A stretch of 64,000 bases of DNA. Origin: Leptolinea sp964420995. GTDB lineage: Bacteria > Chloroflexota > Anaerolineae > Anaerolineales > Anaerolineaceae. The notes below the pieces were generated by a model, which was given only the letters and a program-made list of their open reading frames with translations, had not been told where the DNA came from and ran no database searches. Position numbers and translations under genes: made by a program. Shown piece after piece: positions 53,148 to 62,299 of this stretch; within the stretch, counting starts at the first letter, position 1; the number at the start of each line of letters is the position of its first letter. The stretch covers positions 1-64,000 of the forward strand of contig CAYQUX010000013.1 in assembly GCA_964420995.1 (NCBI GenBank). The letters are read 5' to 3'.

Positions 53148-53849
53148 TCAGTTTTGAGGGATTTGGTTGTCTTCTTTCCGGGCGAGAAAGACGCCCAGAA
53201 AGAAATTCTTGTAAACAATATCCGCGTAGGAAAACCCGGCTTGATTCAACCAGTCTAACTGGTCTTCCAGCAGGGCGTCTTTGTCAAATTCAGTACGGCG
53301 TCTGATGCTGGCCTCAATTTGCTCCTGTGTGGCACCGGACGTTTGCACATGCTGCAGCCAGCGGTTCCAGTAGAGTTTACGCAGGGTCTCATTTTTACCG
53401 CGAATCTGGTCAATGTTTACGAATGCCCCGTCCGGTTTCAGGATCCGAAAGATGGAATGGAAAAGGCGGCTCTTCTCATCATCAGTCAGGTGATGAATGG
53501 ACAGGCTTGATATGACCAGGTCATATTCACTCTCCCCCCGCAAATCACGGTAGTCAAAAACCTCGTAGCGGAATTGATTTCCGTATATACGGAAGCGTTC
53601 GCGGGCGGATTCCAGCATTTTATCAGCCACATCCATTAATACAAAACTCGCGTTGGGAAAAACATCAAGCACATGGTGCGAAAATGAACCCGTTCCCGCG
53701 CCCAGGTCAAGCACGCGAATGGGTTGATTGTGTTCAAAAGGGATCACCCGAACACCCGTCCCGAACAGGTCAGAATAACCCAGCAGGGCGCGTTTCATCC
53801 AGTCGTCGTAGGTGGGGGTGGAAGCGTTAAAGGCTTGATCAATGGTCAT
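53148..53849 (-). CDS. Class I SAM-dependent methyltransferase
   Basis: A 233-residue methyltransferase with motif I VLDLGAGTGSFSHHVL (about 46-61), VLMDVADKML as motif II, DLVISSLSIHHL and LKPDGAFVNID. GGAGA precedes the ATG. It lies 40 bases upstream of the oxidoreductase gene start, on the same strand. Its substrate is unknown. Confidence 0.9.
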   Translation of the reverse strand: MTIDQAFNASTPTYDDWMKRALLGYSDLFGTGVRVIPFEHNQPIRVLDLGAGTGSFSHHVLDVFPNASFVLMDVADKMLESARERFRIYGNQFRYEVFDYRDLRGESEYDLVISSLSIHHLTDDEKSRLFHSIFRILKPDGAFVNIDQIRGKNETLRKLYWNRWLQHVQTSGATQEQIEASIRRRTEFDKDALLEDQLDWLNQAGFSYADIVYKNFFLGVFLARKEDNQIPQN

Positions 53850-53956
53850 GGGTTGGTCTCCGTGCCCATAATCATACTTTATTTGATTTACATTTCAGAA
53901 AAAAGTAGAAAAATCGAGACAGTGTACCGTTGAAGGATTGCTGGTTATCGCTCTGG

Positions 53957-54415
53957 TCAACGGATAACTGTCTGCAGTTCGATGATATTCCCTTCCGGAT
54001 CGGTCATATAGCACCAGGAGATGGATTTGTCGGTTCCCACCGGTGTGGTGACGATCTCGCCGACCAGCGCGCCGCCCAGGGCTTTTACTTCTTCAACCGC
54101 CGCGGGTACGTCTTCCACCCGGAAGGCCAAATGACTCCAACCCGGGCGGTTGACCCGCCGGATACCAGCTTCGCTCAGATGGTTGTAGGAGAAGATCTCA
54201 ATGGTAGGGCCGGTATCCCCATAACCGGGAAGGCGCAGATGCGCGCCGGTGATATGAGCCTGAGGAACGCCCGTGCCTTTTTCAATGGGCTCACCCTGCA
54301 GGTCGCGTTCGGGAGGAACGAATACACAGCCAAACGCCTTCGTATAGAATTCAGCCAGTGTGCGCCAGTCCTGGGCGACCAGGTTGGTGTGGGTATAGGT
54401 GGCTTTAATGGTCAT
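53957..54415 (-). CDS. VOC-family (glyoxalase/bleomycin-resistance) protein
   Basis: A 152-residue vicinal-oxygen-chelate protein. ATYTHTNLVAQDWRTLAEFYTKAFG and WSHLAFRVEDVPAAVEEVKALGG give the paired beta-alpha-beta-beta-beta modules, and ITDPEGNIIELQ-like SWCYMTDPEGNIIELQ holds the late metal-ligand Glu. GAGGGAATCC precedes the ATG. Function ranges from isomerase to dioxygenase and cannot be set. Confidence 0.9.
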   Translation of the reverse strand: MTIKATYTHTNLVAQDWRTLAEFYTKAFGCVFVPPERDLQGEPIEKGTGVPQAHITGAHLRLPGYGDTGPTIEIFSYNHLSEAGIRRVNRPGWSHLAFRVEDVPAAVEEVKALGGALVGEIVTTPVGTDKSISWCYMTDPEGNIIELQTVIR

Positions 54416-54499
54416 GGGATTCCCTCGTGTTCAGATTGATCTCATTGTAGCCATAAAATCAAAGGCCGGCAATAATTCAGCCGGTGAGGCAACAGGGTA

Positions 54500-54545
54500 A
54501 GAATTAACCGATCAAAAGACACCTTCTCCATTCCTGACATGTGGG
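54500..54545 (+). repeat. Degenerate core of the hairpin repeat family
   Basis: A diverged stretch (AAAGACACCTTCTCCATTCC ...) precedes the second module. It matches only the first half of the core and is included because it sits in the same order, core-module-core, as at the left end of the window. Confidence 0.4.
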
Positions 54546-54655
54546 TTTCTGGCCAGGTCGGATAAAGCCCCCTCTCCAGGAAAATACACCTTGATCGCAA
54601 GCAGCCACCCTTCCATTTTCATAAAGCGAAAATAGAGGAGACACAGGATGCTTCT
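54546..54655 (-). repeat. Second dispersed repeat module, inverted copy
   Basis: The reverse complement of this stretch closely matches 110-205, including TCCTGTGTCTCCTC, ATTTTCGC, GGCTGCTTGCG and TATTTTCCTGGAGAGG. It is therefore the same module in the opposite orientation, about 54 kb away, with core hairpins on its right at 54667 and 54813. Confidence 0.75.
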
Positions 54656-54666
54656 TAAATTCCAAA

Positions 54667-54727
54667 CCAGTCGAAAATCACCTTCTCCCAATCCTGCCTT
54701 GTGGATTGGGGGAAGGCCGGGATGGGG
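54667..54727 (+). repeat. Dispersed hairpin repeat, core copy
   Basis: Plus-orientation core with CAGTCGAAAATCACCTTCTCCC, arms CCTTCTCCCAATCC / GGATTGGGGGAAGG and CCGGGATGGGG. It is nearly identical to units in the 11.8-12.5 kb array. Confidence 0.85.
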
Positions 54728-54812
54728 AATTCTTGTCTGGCAGACGTGATTCTATCCAGATTCACTCGTCAATCAAAAAAAGAAAAGACACAAGATACGT
54801 CAGAAATACAGA

Positions 54813-54876
54813 ACCTGTCGAAAGTCACCTTCTCCCAATCCTGCCTTGTGGATTGGGGGAAGGCCGGGATGGGGGC
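54813..54876 (+). repeat. Dispersed hairpin repeat, core copy
   Basis: A second plus-orientation core 146 bases from the previous one, including ACCTGTCGAAAGTCACC, the same arms and GCCGGGATGGGGGC. The spacing is about one array unit, so the pair looks like a two-unit array. The remaining sequence to 55054 holds no credible gene; a CTCCCCGAGCCCGTCGAGGGG motif is present near 55000. Confidence 0.85.
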
Positions 54877-55054
54877 TAAATTGAGTTTGGTATCAGTATA
54901 AAAATGCTCGGATAAGACACGCATGCTTTTGAGCGCATCTGAATGACATTCGATAGTCATTTTTCCTGCATCACATCATTTACATCTTTCACCAACGCTC
55001 CCCGAGCCCGTCGAGGGGAGTATATTGCTCCCTGTATGAAAATCCCCACCGGTC

Positions 55055-55909
55055 TTACCCGGCGTACCCGCACAGGGCAAGGGCTTTTGGCCCGGTATGC
55101 ACACCCAGCACCGGCGAGACGATGGAAATGAAGATCTCGGCAGGGTGAAATTCGTTGATCACCCGCTCCATCAGGTCTTTGGCTTCCGGCAAGGCATTGT
55201 TATGCAATACGGTGATATGCAGCGGCAGGGATGTGTCGATATGGCGGAAAAATTCTTTATACAGATCTTCTATGGCTGCTTTACGAGAGCGCGATGGAAT
55301 GGCCGCGCCGACCGTGCCTGTATTGTGGTTTACAAAGATCATCGGTTTTATTCGTAATAGTGAGTTAAGAAATTTGGCCGCGTCGGCGATCCGTCCGCCG
55401 TGCGCCAGATACTCGATCGTATCCAGAGATATGTAATACGTCATGCTCTTCAGCGCTTTTTCGGCCGCAGATAACATTTCACGCAGTCCACCGCCGATCT
55501 CCTGCGCGCGGGCAGCGGCGATCACCTGCCAGCCTATGCCCATGGAATTGGACTTGCCGTCCCAGATGGTGACCGGAATGGGTGATTCGGCGGCTGCCTG
55601 GCGCGCGGATTCGATGGTTCCACTCATGGCGCTGCTGATGGTCACCACCAACACCTGTTCGGCGCCCATTTCCGCCGCTTTGCGGTAGGCATCCAGGAAT
55701 AATCTCGGCGTGGGTTGTGATGTTGTCGGGCGGATGTTTTCTGCAACCAGGCGTTCGTAGAACTCGACTGGTGTAATGTCCATACCGTCCGTGAATGTTT
55801 CACCCTTCATGACGATGGTCAAAGGGACTACCTGAATGTTGTATTGTTTGACCCATTCTGCCGGAATATCACAGGTGCTGTCGGTAACCAGAGCTATTTT
55901 TTCTGCCAT
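55055..55909 (-). CDS. DegV family protein (fatty-acid-binding)
   Basis: A 284-residue protein of the DegV/FakB family, which bind fatty acids. It starts with ALVTDSTCDIP (about 5-15), has RPTTSQPTPRLF, VVTISSAMSGT, GKSNSMGIGWQV and SVVSPVLGVHTGP-like ISIVSPVLGVHTGP. FakB-type proteins deliver fatty acid to a kinase; no FakA gene is seen here. It is monocistronic as far as can be seen. Confidence 0.9.
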   Translation of the reverse strand: MAEKIALVTDSTCDIPAEWVKQYNIQVVPLTIVMKGETFTDGMDITPVEFYERLVAENIRPTTSQPTPRLFLDAYRKAAEMGAEQVLVVTISSAMSGTIESARQAAAESPIPVTIWDGKSNSMGIGWQVIAAARAQEIGGGLREMLSAAEKALKSMTYYISLDTIEYLAHGGRIADAAKFLNSLLRIKPMIFVNHNTGTVGAAIPSRSRKAAIEDLYKEFFRHIDTSLPLHITVLHNNALPEAKDLMERVINEFHPAEIFISIVSPVLGVHTGPKALALCGYAG

Positions 55910-56233
55910 TATATGCCTATCATTTTATAAGTCGATTGTTAGGATTGATTGTAAATCAGGCTTGGATTTATCAACAGATTACTTTTGCGCCATTCTGCAC
56001 TGATTTTGTGTGAATAAAGTCACAAACCCTGCGGGCTGGTTTTACAAGGCTCTCTTTTCTACCGCTGAAAGAACACCTGCCCGGCGTGAAACAGGTTGAC
56101 GCGAGTGATCAAAAACAAAAGATGGTTGTTGTGGTTGATGATGCCGCCATTTCCATTCCCCCGGATCAGCGCGGCGGCAGAAAAACCTGGATACCCGGCT
56201 GTATTGTTATGACAGTTGTTTGACCTCCACCGA
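55910..56233. other. Intergenic stretch with an open frame of unclear status
   Basis: No certain gene. On the plus strand a frame is open from about 56014 to TGA 56219-56221 with protein-like sequence (PLKEHLPGVKQVDASDQKQK) but no good start or ribosome site; a minus-strand frame at 56059-56271 overlaps the end of the membrane protein gene and looks like its shadow. It may be a gene remnant. Nothing else is evident. Confidence 0.3.
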
Positions 56234-57010
56234 TTAACCGGCAGCAGATTGTCCTCTCTTTTGCAGGGCATACAGGGTCAGTCCATTAATCACAAAGATC
56301 ACCAGGGTCGCCAGTAAAAAGGTAAACCCGATACCCAGCCGGGTGAGCAGTGTCCCCACAATTAAATAAAAAAAGGCATACCCGGCGGACGCTGAGATAT
56401 AACTGCGGAACAATTTTAACGCCGCGGCAGATCCGCCCTGCTGGTGCGTGAAGATGGACATGATCAGACCAAACACCGGGAATGTGGCCAGCAGACTGCT
56501 TAGCTGCGGCCCGAGCCTGTCTGCCACCAGAGTGAGCCCGAAAACAAAGGCCGCTGCCAGAGCCATTCTCAGGGGCAGATCCCAGGCCGGGAGCACCGTC
56601 GTTTTCACCTCTCCCCCGGATTTTGGGAGAAGCGTGAAGGTTATCGCCACAATTGAGAGAATAATAACGAAAGCTGAAAAGGTAGTGAGAGAGAACTGGT
56701 TTAACACGGCTACCGACGCGAAAAATGCGGTAATACCGGCAACCGCGCTGACCGGCCAATTGAAGCGCAGGGCGCTGACCCCATAGACCAGGCAGAAAAC
56801 GCACACAGAAGCCTGTCCGCCCAGGTTACCGGCTGCCGAAGAGGCGGCAAAGTCGGTTCCGTGCTGCAGCGCAAGCACCAGGCTGATGGGCATGGATGTC
56901 AAAGGGAATCCCAGAAACCAACCGCTGACAGATTCACCCCATTTCCGGCCAGCCAGTGAAACCACGGCAATCAACAGGGGGGATAGGATCAGTTTTAACG
57001 TCAGAATCAT
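56234..57010 (-). CDS. Polytopic membrane protein with internal duplication, unknown
   Basis: A 258-residue protein with about eight to nine helices. The two halves look alike: residues about 20-70 (GRKWGESVSGWFLGFPLTSMPISLVLAL) and about 160-205 (DRLGPQLSSLLATFPVFGLIMSIF) share a hydrophobic pattern with a small polar turn. It might be a transporter or a biosynthetic membrane protein. No family is recognised. It reads away from hom, with 77 bases between. Confidence 0.7.
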   Translation of the reverse strand: MILTLKLILSPLLIAVVSLAGRKWGESVSGWFLGFPLTSMPISLVLALQHGTDFAASSAAGNLGGQASVCVFCLVYGVSALRFNWPVSAVAGITAFFASVAVLNQFSLTTFSAFVIILSIVAITFTLLPKSGGEVKTTVLPAWDLPLRMALAAAFVFGLTLVADRLGPQLSSLLATFPVFGLIMSIFTHQQGGSAAALKLFRSYISASAGYAFFYLIVGTLLTRLGIGFTFLLATLVIFVINGLTLYALQKRGQSAAG

Positions 57011-57087
57011 AGAAATGCAGTATGCAAGAACGGATACGCGAAAATTTCTACCGAAATTATGCCGGTTTTTCTCCGGTGGATAAACAT

Positions 57088-58125
57088 TTAATCACCCGAA
57101 TAACGGTGCAGCGCCAGCAGGTCTTCCACCAACGCGAAACCGGTGGCAAGCCGCCCGGCTCCCGGTCCAATCAGGGTCACATCACCCAGAAGCCTGGTGG
57201 TATATGTTATGGCGTTTGTCGCGCCACTTACCTGTGCCAGAGGGTGCGTGTCGGGCAGTCGCTGCGGTTTGACACTGGCTTTGATCCCCTCAGGTGTTTT
57301 TTCCACCTTGCCGATCAGTTTCCAGCGTTCACCGCTGGCTTTTGCCATCTTGATATCTTCCACGGTCAACCGGGTGATACCCTCACGTTCCACATCCGTC
57401 ATGCTGATACCGGCGCGCATCAGAAGATTGGCGAGAATGACCACTTTACCGGCGGCGTCAAACCCTTCCACGTCCCCGGTCGGGTCGGCTTCCGCGTACC
57501 CTTTTGCCTGGGCTTCGGCCAGCGCGTCTGCATAGGCGGCCCCGGCATCCATCTGTGAAAGAATGTAATTGGTGGTGCCGTTTACGATCCCCTGAATGCA
57601 ACAAACATCGGCAGCACTGAGCAATTCCATGCCCATACGCAAAGACGGCGTACCACTCATCACCGCGCCTTCCACCCCTATGGTCAGACCTTTCTTTTCC
57701 GCCAGTTTACGCAGCTCGCCATATGCTAGCGCGACTGGACCCTTGTTGGTGGTAATGACATGCTTCCCGGATTGCAGGGCGGTTTTCAGGTGGCTGATGG
57801 CCGGCTCGCCGGTTTGCAGATCGGTGAAACTGATCTCGATGATCACATCCGCGTTGGATTCAGATATGGTTTTAAGGGCATCCCAGCCTTTATGGGGGGC
57901 GTTAACCACTTCCAGTGTTCCGCTCTTTTCCACAGCGTTAAGCAGATCAATGGGATTCAGCCCTTCGGGATCGTAAAGGCTGCCCTTTTGCATATCGCTG
58001 ACCGCGGTGATCATATAGCGGGCGCCGAATTCTTTTTCGTATTTCGACCCATAATCCCGAAGTATCTGGGCAAATCCCTGTCCCACATTACCAAACCCGA
58101 TCAGAGCAAGACGGTATGTTTTCAT
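57088..58125 (-). CDS. hom: Homoserine dehydrogenase
   Basis: This enzyme reduces aspartate semialdehyde to homoserine with NAD(P)H, for threonine, methionine and isoleucine. The 345-residue protein starts LALIGFGNVGQGFAQIL (Rossmann, GxGxxG at 10-15), has TTNKGPVA and GAVMSGTPSLRMG and GTTNYILSQMDAGAAYADALAEAQAKGYAEADPTGDVEGFDAAGK, the latter holding conserved substrate residues. It is the short form with no C-terminal ACT domain. AAGGAAA precedes the ATG. It stands alone, with no thrB or thrC next to it. Confidence 0.93.
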   Translation of the reverse strand: MKTYRLALIGFGNVGQGFAQILRDYGSKYEKEFGARYMITAVSDMQKGSLYDPEGLNPIDLLNAVEKSGTLEVVNAPHKGWDALKTISESNADVIIEISFTDLQTGEPAISHLKTALQSGKHVITTNKGPVALAYGELRKLAEKKGLTIGVEGAVMSGTPSLRMGMELLSAADVCCIQGIVNGTTNYILSQMDAGAAYADALAEAQAKGYAEADPTGDVEGFDAAGKVVILANLLMRAGISMTDVEREGITRLTVEDIKMAKASGERWKLIGKVEKTPEGIKASVKPQRLPDTHPLAQVSGATNAITYTTRLLGDVTLIGPGAGRLATGFALVEDLLALHRYSGD

Positions 58126-58206
58126 GGCAGTTTTCCTTATGGCTGGAATATACCCCCATTATAAATGTGGAAAGCGGCAAATCGATATGGCAGTAGGGAA
58201 AGACGA

Positions 58207-58241
58207 AAACGAGGTTGTTCGCGAAAGGAACAACCTCGTTT
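58207..58241 (-). terminator. Terminator after the Met/Gly-rich protein gene
   Basis: AAACGAGGTTGTTC (58207-58220) and GAACAACCTCGTTT (58228-58241) form a 14-bp stem around a seven-base loop. On the minus strand it follows the gene at 58258 and runs into TTTTCG. Both ends are T/A rich, so it could act in either direction. Confidence 0.85.
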
Positions 58242-58257
58242 CAAGGGGAGAAATGCG

Positions 58258-58821
58258 TTATGAGTTTTCGTCAATACAGGGGCAATCTTGACCATCAAAA
58301 CCGCCGCGGCCGCCCAACATCCATCCGCCGCGCTGTTTCATCCAATCTGCCTGTTCCTGGGTGACCTTTCCATCTTTCACGGCTTGGTCAAGCGCGCTGG
58401 TATGTGCCTCAGTCAGCAGGGTGGTGTACTTTTCACCGGTAAATCCTTTTGATTCGGCGATCTGGGTAAAGGATTCGCCCTTATCCAGACGGGATTGCAG
58501 ATCTGTCGCGGACATACCGAGTTTTTCGGCCAGAGCAGCGGTCATTTCGTCGTGCATAAACCCATAACGATTATCGTCATCGCGGTAACCCATCATCCCG
58601 CGTCCGCCCATCATCCCGCTCCGGGGGTTGTTACCGGCATAATGGTTATCCATCATTCCGCCACGGCTGCCATAGCCATCCCCGTCCCATCTTCCCATCA
58701 TACCAAACGGGGAAAACCCCATTACATTGTCTGAAGCCCGTCCCCAGAAGAAACCAATAGTGCCGGCGGCTGCGAACAGGATCAAAGCGACAACAACGCC
58801 GATAATGATATTCTTACTCAT
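58258..58821 (-). CDS. Membrane-anchored Met/Gly-rich protein, DUF2680-like C terminus
   Basis: A 187-residue protein. One N-terminal helix (about 5-26) anchors it; a Met/Gly/Asp-rich linker follows (GMMGRWDGDGYGSRGGMMDNHYAGN, then GMMGGRGMMGYRDDDN). The C-terminal half (about 90-175) contains EKLGMSATDLQSRLDKGESFTQIAESKG and AVKDGKVTQEQADWMKQRGGW, like DUF2680. The His/Met-rich linker may bind metal; that is an inference. It has its own terminator. Confidence 0.75.
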   Translation of the reverse strand: MSKNIIIGVVVALILFAAAGTIGFFWGRASDNVMGFSPFGMMGRWDGDGYGSRGGMMDNHYAGNNPRSGMMGGRGMMGYRDDDNRYGFMHDEMTAALAEKLGMSATDLQSRLDKGESFTQIAESKGFTGEKYTTLLTEAHTSALDQAVKDGKVTQEQADWMKQRGGWMLGGRGGFDGQDCPCIDENS

Positions 58822-59026
58822 TTTTTCTCTCTTTCATTTCGATTAAGGTATATATGATCTTCTAACGATGATATTAACTTTCACCTGTGAAGAAATTATG
58901 AAGATTTATTCTGTGTTTGTAAAAAAGTTTTAAGAATACCGGTGGAGAAAATGTATGCTACTGGTATTCCAATTTAGATAAACGTGGCTATAATTTAGAA
59001 AACATTGGTTTTCATCAGGTTGAGGA

Positions 59027-59359
59027 ATGGAGATCAATCGAATTACCGGGGGAATTGAATACAGACCGGAAATAATGACGCTGGTGTTACCCGGTGATAG
59101 AGACTACCGGGTACGGTCTGCAAAAGTCAGCGCCAGTATAGCCGCGCCAGCCGTCAGCCAGATTGTGACCACTTCCTCTTACCCGCGGGTGGAGATGTTC
59201 AATCAGGGGACCATGGCGCAGGCCAACCAGAATGCGTTGGCCTTCCTGCGCAAGCTGGGCGATATGGAAGAGCAGGGAATCACACTCAATTACCCGGGCA
59301 TGGACGTGGTGGACGAATACGCCGGGGGGCACTACGGGATCATCGACCTCTGGGCGTAG
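59027..59359 (+). CDS. Small soluble protein, unknown
   Basis: A 110-residue protein of mixed alpha/beta appearance (RVRSAKVSASIAAPAVSQIVTTSSYPRVEMFNQGTMAQ and NYPGMDVVDEYAGGHYGIIDLWA). No signal peptide or membrane segment. GAGGAATGGAG lies before the ATG, with GGAG only two bases from it, so the start is plausible but not certain. It converges on the phosphatase operon. The family is not recognised. Confidence 0.6.
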   Translation: MEINRITGGIEYRPEIMTLVLPGDRDYRVRSAKVSASIAAPAVSQIVTTSSYPRVEMFNQGTMAQANQNALAFLRKLGDMEEQGITLNYPGMDVVDEYAGGHYGIIDLWA

Positions 59360-59372
59360 GCAACATCTCGTA

Positions 59373-60815
59373 TCACTGACCAGTAATGGAATATGTGGCG
59401 GCTACTTGCGGAACGCAGGTTGAACCTTTCTTATCTTTCCCTGAGCAGAGTTGAATGTATTCAACAGTTGCGCTTTCAGGGGTAACTTTTACCCGTAAAT
59501 ATCCCGGACTGGCCAGCACCTGTCCATCTTGATACCCGTATTCAGCTGCCATTGAAAAATTACCATCACGAACACTTGGCTGGGGAACTTCCTGATATAT
59601 GATGCCATCCAGGTACTGCTTTACGTAGACATGGTCATGCCCGTGGAACACGGCATTTACATGGTTTTCAACCAGAAGCTGGTGAATGGGTTTGCCCCAT
59701 CCCGCTCGTTGACCGTCAAAGCCATAGGAACCATCCATGTTGCTGCCCCCCCATTCATAATATTGGACATACTCAATTCCGCCGCGCGCATCTTTACTGC
59801 CGCCCACCAGGTGATGGATGAAAACAAATTTATATTTTGCCTGGCTGGTTTGCAGGGTTGATGCCAGCCAGTCATACTGTTCCCTGCCCAGTGTCCAATT
59901 CCAGTTGGAATTCAGGTCTTCAGCTTTTGGTTTAGCCGTTGTGTACCAGAACGGATCAAGCACTATGAATTGCGCATCTCCCCACGTCCAGGCGTAATAT
60001 CCATCCCTTACAGATCCAAGGTTTGGATCCACTGATGTGCCACCACTAAAAAACTTGTCAGGTGCCGGGCACGGGTAATACTGCTGGCGAAGTGTGGTGG
60101 ACCAGATAGGCAATTGTCTGTCTTTGCCGGAAAGCAGCCAGCCCAACTCACCTTCATGATTGCCGTTTACAAGAAAAAGAGGCGCATCGGCAGCCAGTAG
60201 ACCAAAATAGGGACGCATTTCCCGGAATGTGGCCGCCGATTCATCGAGTGTATATGGTTTGGTTTTTTCCGTCATGAAGGTGTCGCCAAGATTAATATGG
60301 AAATCTGGTTTATCCATCAATGCACTGGTTAACACGCTTGCATACGTTTCACCGTCAAACTTAGGATCCCGATTGTGGGGATCAGCATCGATTGTGAAGG
60401 TAAATAGGCTGCCAGCAGCCCGCTGTGTGTGAAACGTGTGCTCTGCAGATTGTTGTCCGTTGATGGTGGAAAGGTAGTAGTACTGAGTATTTGGTGACAA
60501 CCCGGTAATATCGATGCTTTGCGGGGTATTGCCTTTCAATGCAATATCAGATGTTTTTATATTGTATTTGCCCGCAGTAGTTCCATATTGGATATTCACC
60601 GTTACATCTTTTTCAGAAAACAGACTCATAGTGATTGAATTGTCTGTCGGCCGCCCGAGTATGATATTGAATTCCGCTGACAGGTTGGAAAACCCGGCGC
60701 CTGCCAGCTTGCCGGTATGGAAACCGGCAGGCGAGTAAGCGAAAACAGGTGAACTAATCCCTAAAATATTGGTGAAAACAATCAGAAAAGACAATAAGAC
60801 GGTGTAAATTTTCAT
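59373..60815 (-). CDS. Purple-acid-phosphatase-like metallophosphoesterase 1
   Basis: A 480-residue exported enzyme. A signal peptide covers about residues 1-28 (KIYTVLLSFLIVFTNILGISSPVFA), an FN3-like domain 50-125 (SITMSLFSEKDVTVNIQYG), and the phosphoesterase domain has DADPH, NLGDTF, VNGNHE (about 216), HHLVGG and HGHDHVY (about 392). The order matches purple-acid phosphatases, but the first motif reads DADPH rather than the usual DTG or GDH form. It is the last gene of a four-gene operon; the ATG at 60815 is 19 bases after the upstream stop. Confidence 0.83.
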   Translation of the reverse strand: MKIYTVLLSFLIVFTNILGISSPVFAYSPAGFHTGKLAGAGFSNLSAEFNIILGRPTDNSITMSLFSEKDVTVNIQYGTTAGKYNIKTSDIALKGNTPQSIDITGLSPNTQYYYLSTINGQQSAEHTFHTQRAAGSLFTFTIDADPHNRDPKFDGETYASVLTSALMDKPDFHINLGDTFMTEKTKPYTLDESAATFREMRPYFGLLAADAPLFLVNGNHEGELGWLLSGKDRQLPIWSTTLRQQYYPCPAPDKFFSGGTSVDPNLGSVRDGYYAWTWGDAQFIVLDPFWYTTAKPKAEDLNSNWNWTLGREQYDWLASTLQTSQAKYKFVFIHHLVGGSKDARGGIEYVQYYEWGGSNMDGSYGFDGQRAGWGKPIHQLLVENHVNAVFHGHDHVYVKQYLDGIIYQEVPQPSVRDGNFSMAAEYGYQDGQVLASPGYLRVKVTPESATVEYIQLCSGKDKKGSTCVPQVAATYSITGQ

Positions 60816-60834
60816 GGCATTTTGACCTAAAGAT

Positions 60835-62262
60835 TCATTGAATTGTGTACGAGAAAGCCAGCTCATCAGGTTTATCGAGATATGACCGGATGTAATCGAC
60901 CTTAACTCCCGCCGATGACACCGTGACTCGCACGTGCCCGCTGTTGGGGAGGATATCCCCGCTTTTGTAGGCGTTCGCATTTTCAAGCGAATAGTTAGGA
61001 TTGGCCGGTTCCGGCAGGGTCTGGTAGGTGACCCCGTCCAGTTGCTGGTGGGCAAAGACATGGTCATGGCCCTGGAAGAAGATAGTCACATGATTGTCCA
61101 CCAGCAATTGATGGATGGTTTTTGCCCAACCCGGCCGGTGGCTGGCTAAATTGGCGGCATCACCCCATTCAAATGTTTTTGCCATTTCAATGCCGCCGCG
61201 TCCGGTTCCCAAAATGTGGTGTGTAAACACGAATTTATATTTTGCCTGACTTCCTTCAAGGGTTTTCTTAAACCAGTTGTATTGTTCATCCCCAAGGGTT
61301 ACATCCCAGAGATCGCGACCCTTCTTATCCTGACGATTGGCCCCAAATTGATTATCTACAGTTACAGATGAATGCCAGTACGGATCAATGACCACAAATA
61401 AGGCATCACCCCATGTGAAGGCATAATAGTCTCTGAGCTGACCGATGAAGGGGATATTCTGCGTATCACCTGTGTAGAAATCATCCGGCGCAGGTTGGGG
61501 ATAATACGCATTACGGGCTGTTTGCGCCCAGACTGCCACATTGTCTGCCGTTCCATTCAGGTTAGCCATCGAAGCCTGTTCATGATTGCCGTTAACCAGG
61601 AAAACAGGAACACCGACCAGACCAAGCCACTGCCGCTGATATATATATCGCTCTCGGACAGATTCCTGATTTACTGTTTTCAACGTATCCACGCTGAAAT
61701 CATCGCCGCTTGTCAGGAAAAAATCGGGTTGATCACTCGCAGCGCTGAGCAGGGTTTTCGTGTAAAGAGAAGCATCAAACTGATTTTTTACCCGCTCCGG
61801 ATGGGAATCACCCATAAGATCGAACACAAAGGTTTTCCCTGGAGAGCGCTGTGTCATGAAGGTTCGTTCTGTGCCCTGTTTGTTTGCATAGTTGATTCGA
61901 TAATAATACCGGGTGTCGGGTTTCAATCCACTAATGGTTGTTTCCAGAGGTTGACCGGCGGCGCCTTCCTGAACGGGAGTTTTCGCAGAATAACTTCCAG
62001 ACGATATTCCGTATTCATAGAAGACCGACATATTTATTGCCGGGACGACGTTGATGCAGATCGAATTATCAGTGGGTCGACCGGTAATCTCGGTGGCGAT
62101 AAAATCCGGATCAGCCGAACCTGGAATGGCGGTGGGTTTCTTGCCGGAAACCCAGTCTATCTCTTCATGTGAGTATTCTGCCGCCATGGCAGAAACAGGT
62201 TTATCGGAAAACCCGTAAAGAAGAACCATAACCAGTGAGATGAGAAGGATTGTGCGTTTCAT
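60835..62262 (-). CDS. Purple-acid-phosphatase-like metallophosphoesterase 2
   Basis: A 475-residue paralogue of the next gene. Signal peptide at 1-27 (KRTILLISLVMVLLYGFSDKPVSA), an FN3-like domain with PDTRYYYRINYANKQG, and the metallophosphoesterase motifs MGDSHPE, TSGDDFS, VNGNHEQA (about 223), THHILG and GHDHVFAHQ (about 399). The two proteins share the same order and probably arose by tandem duplication. GGAAG precedes the ATG. The substrate may be a phosphomonoester, and its role outside the cell may be phosphate scavenging. Confidence 0.85.
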   Translation of the reverse strand: MKRTILLISLVMVLLYGFSDKPVSAMAAEYSHEEIDWVSGKKPTAIPGSADPDFIATEITGRPTDNSICINVVPAINMSVFYEYGISSGSYSAKTPVQEGAAGQPLETTISGLKPDTRYYYRINYANKQGTERTFMTQRSPGKTFVFDLMGDSHPERVKNQFDASLYTKTLLSAASDQPDFFLTSGDDFSVDTLKTVNQESVRERYIYQRQWLGLVGVPVFLVNGNHEQASMANLNGTADNVAVWAQTARNAYYPQPAPDDFYTGDTQNIPFIGQLRDYYAFTWGDALFVVIDPYWHSSVTVDNQFGANRQDKKGRDLWDVTLGDEQYNWFKKTLEGSQAKYKFVFTHHILGTGRGGIEMAKTFEWGDAANLASHRPGWAKTIHQLLVDNHVTIFFQGHDHVFAHQQLDGVTYQTLPEPANPNYSLENANAYKSGDILPNSGHVRVTVSSAGVKVDYIRSYLDKPDELAFSYTIQ

Positions 62263-62299
62263 TTTCTACTTCCAGAATTTCACTATTGAAATATTTAGA

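Noticed and set aside
56059..56271. 70-codon minus-strand frame
   Set aside because: It overlaps the 3' end of the membrane protein, lacks a ribosome site, and its composition is that of a shadow frame.
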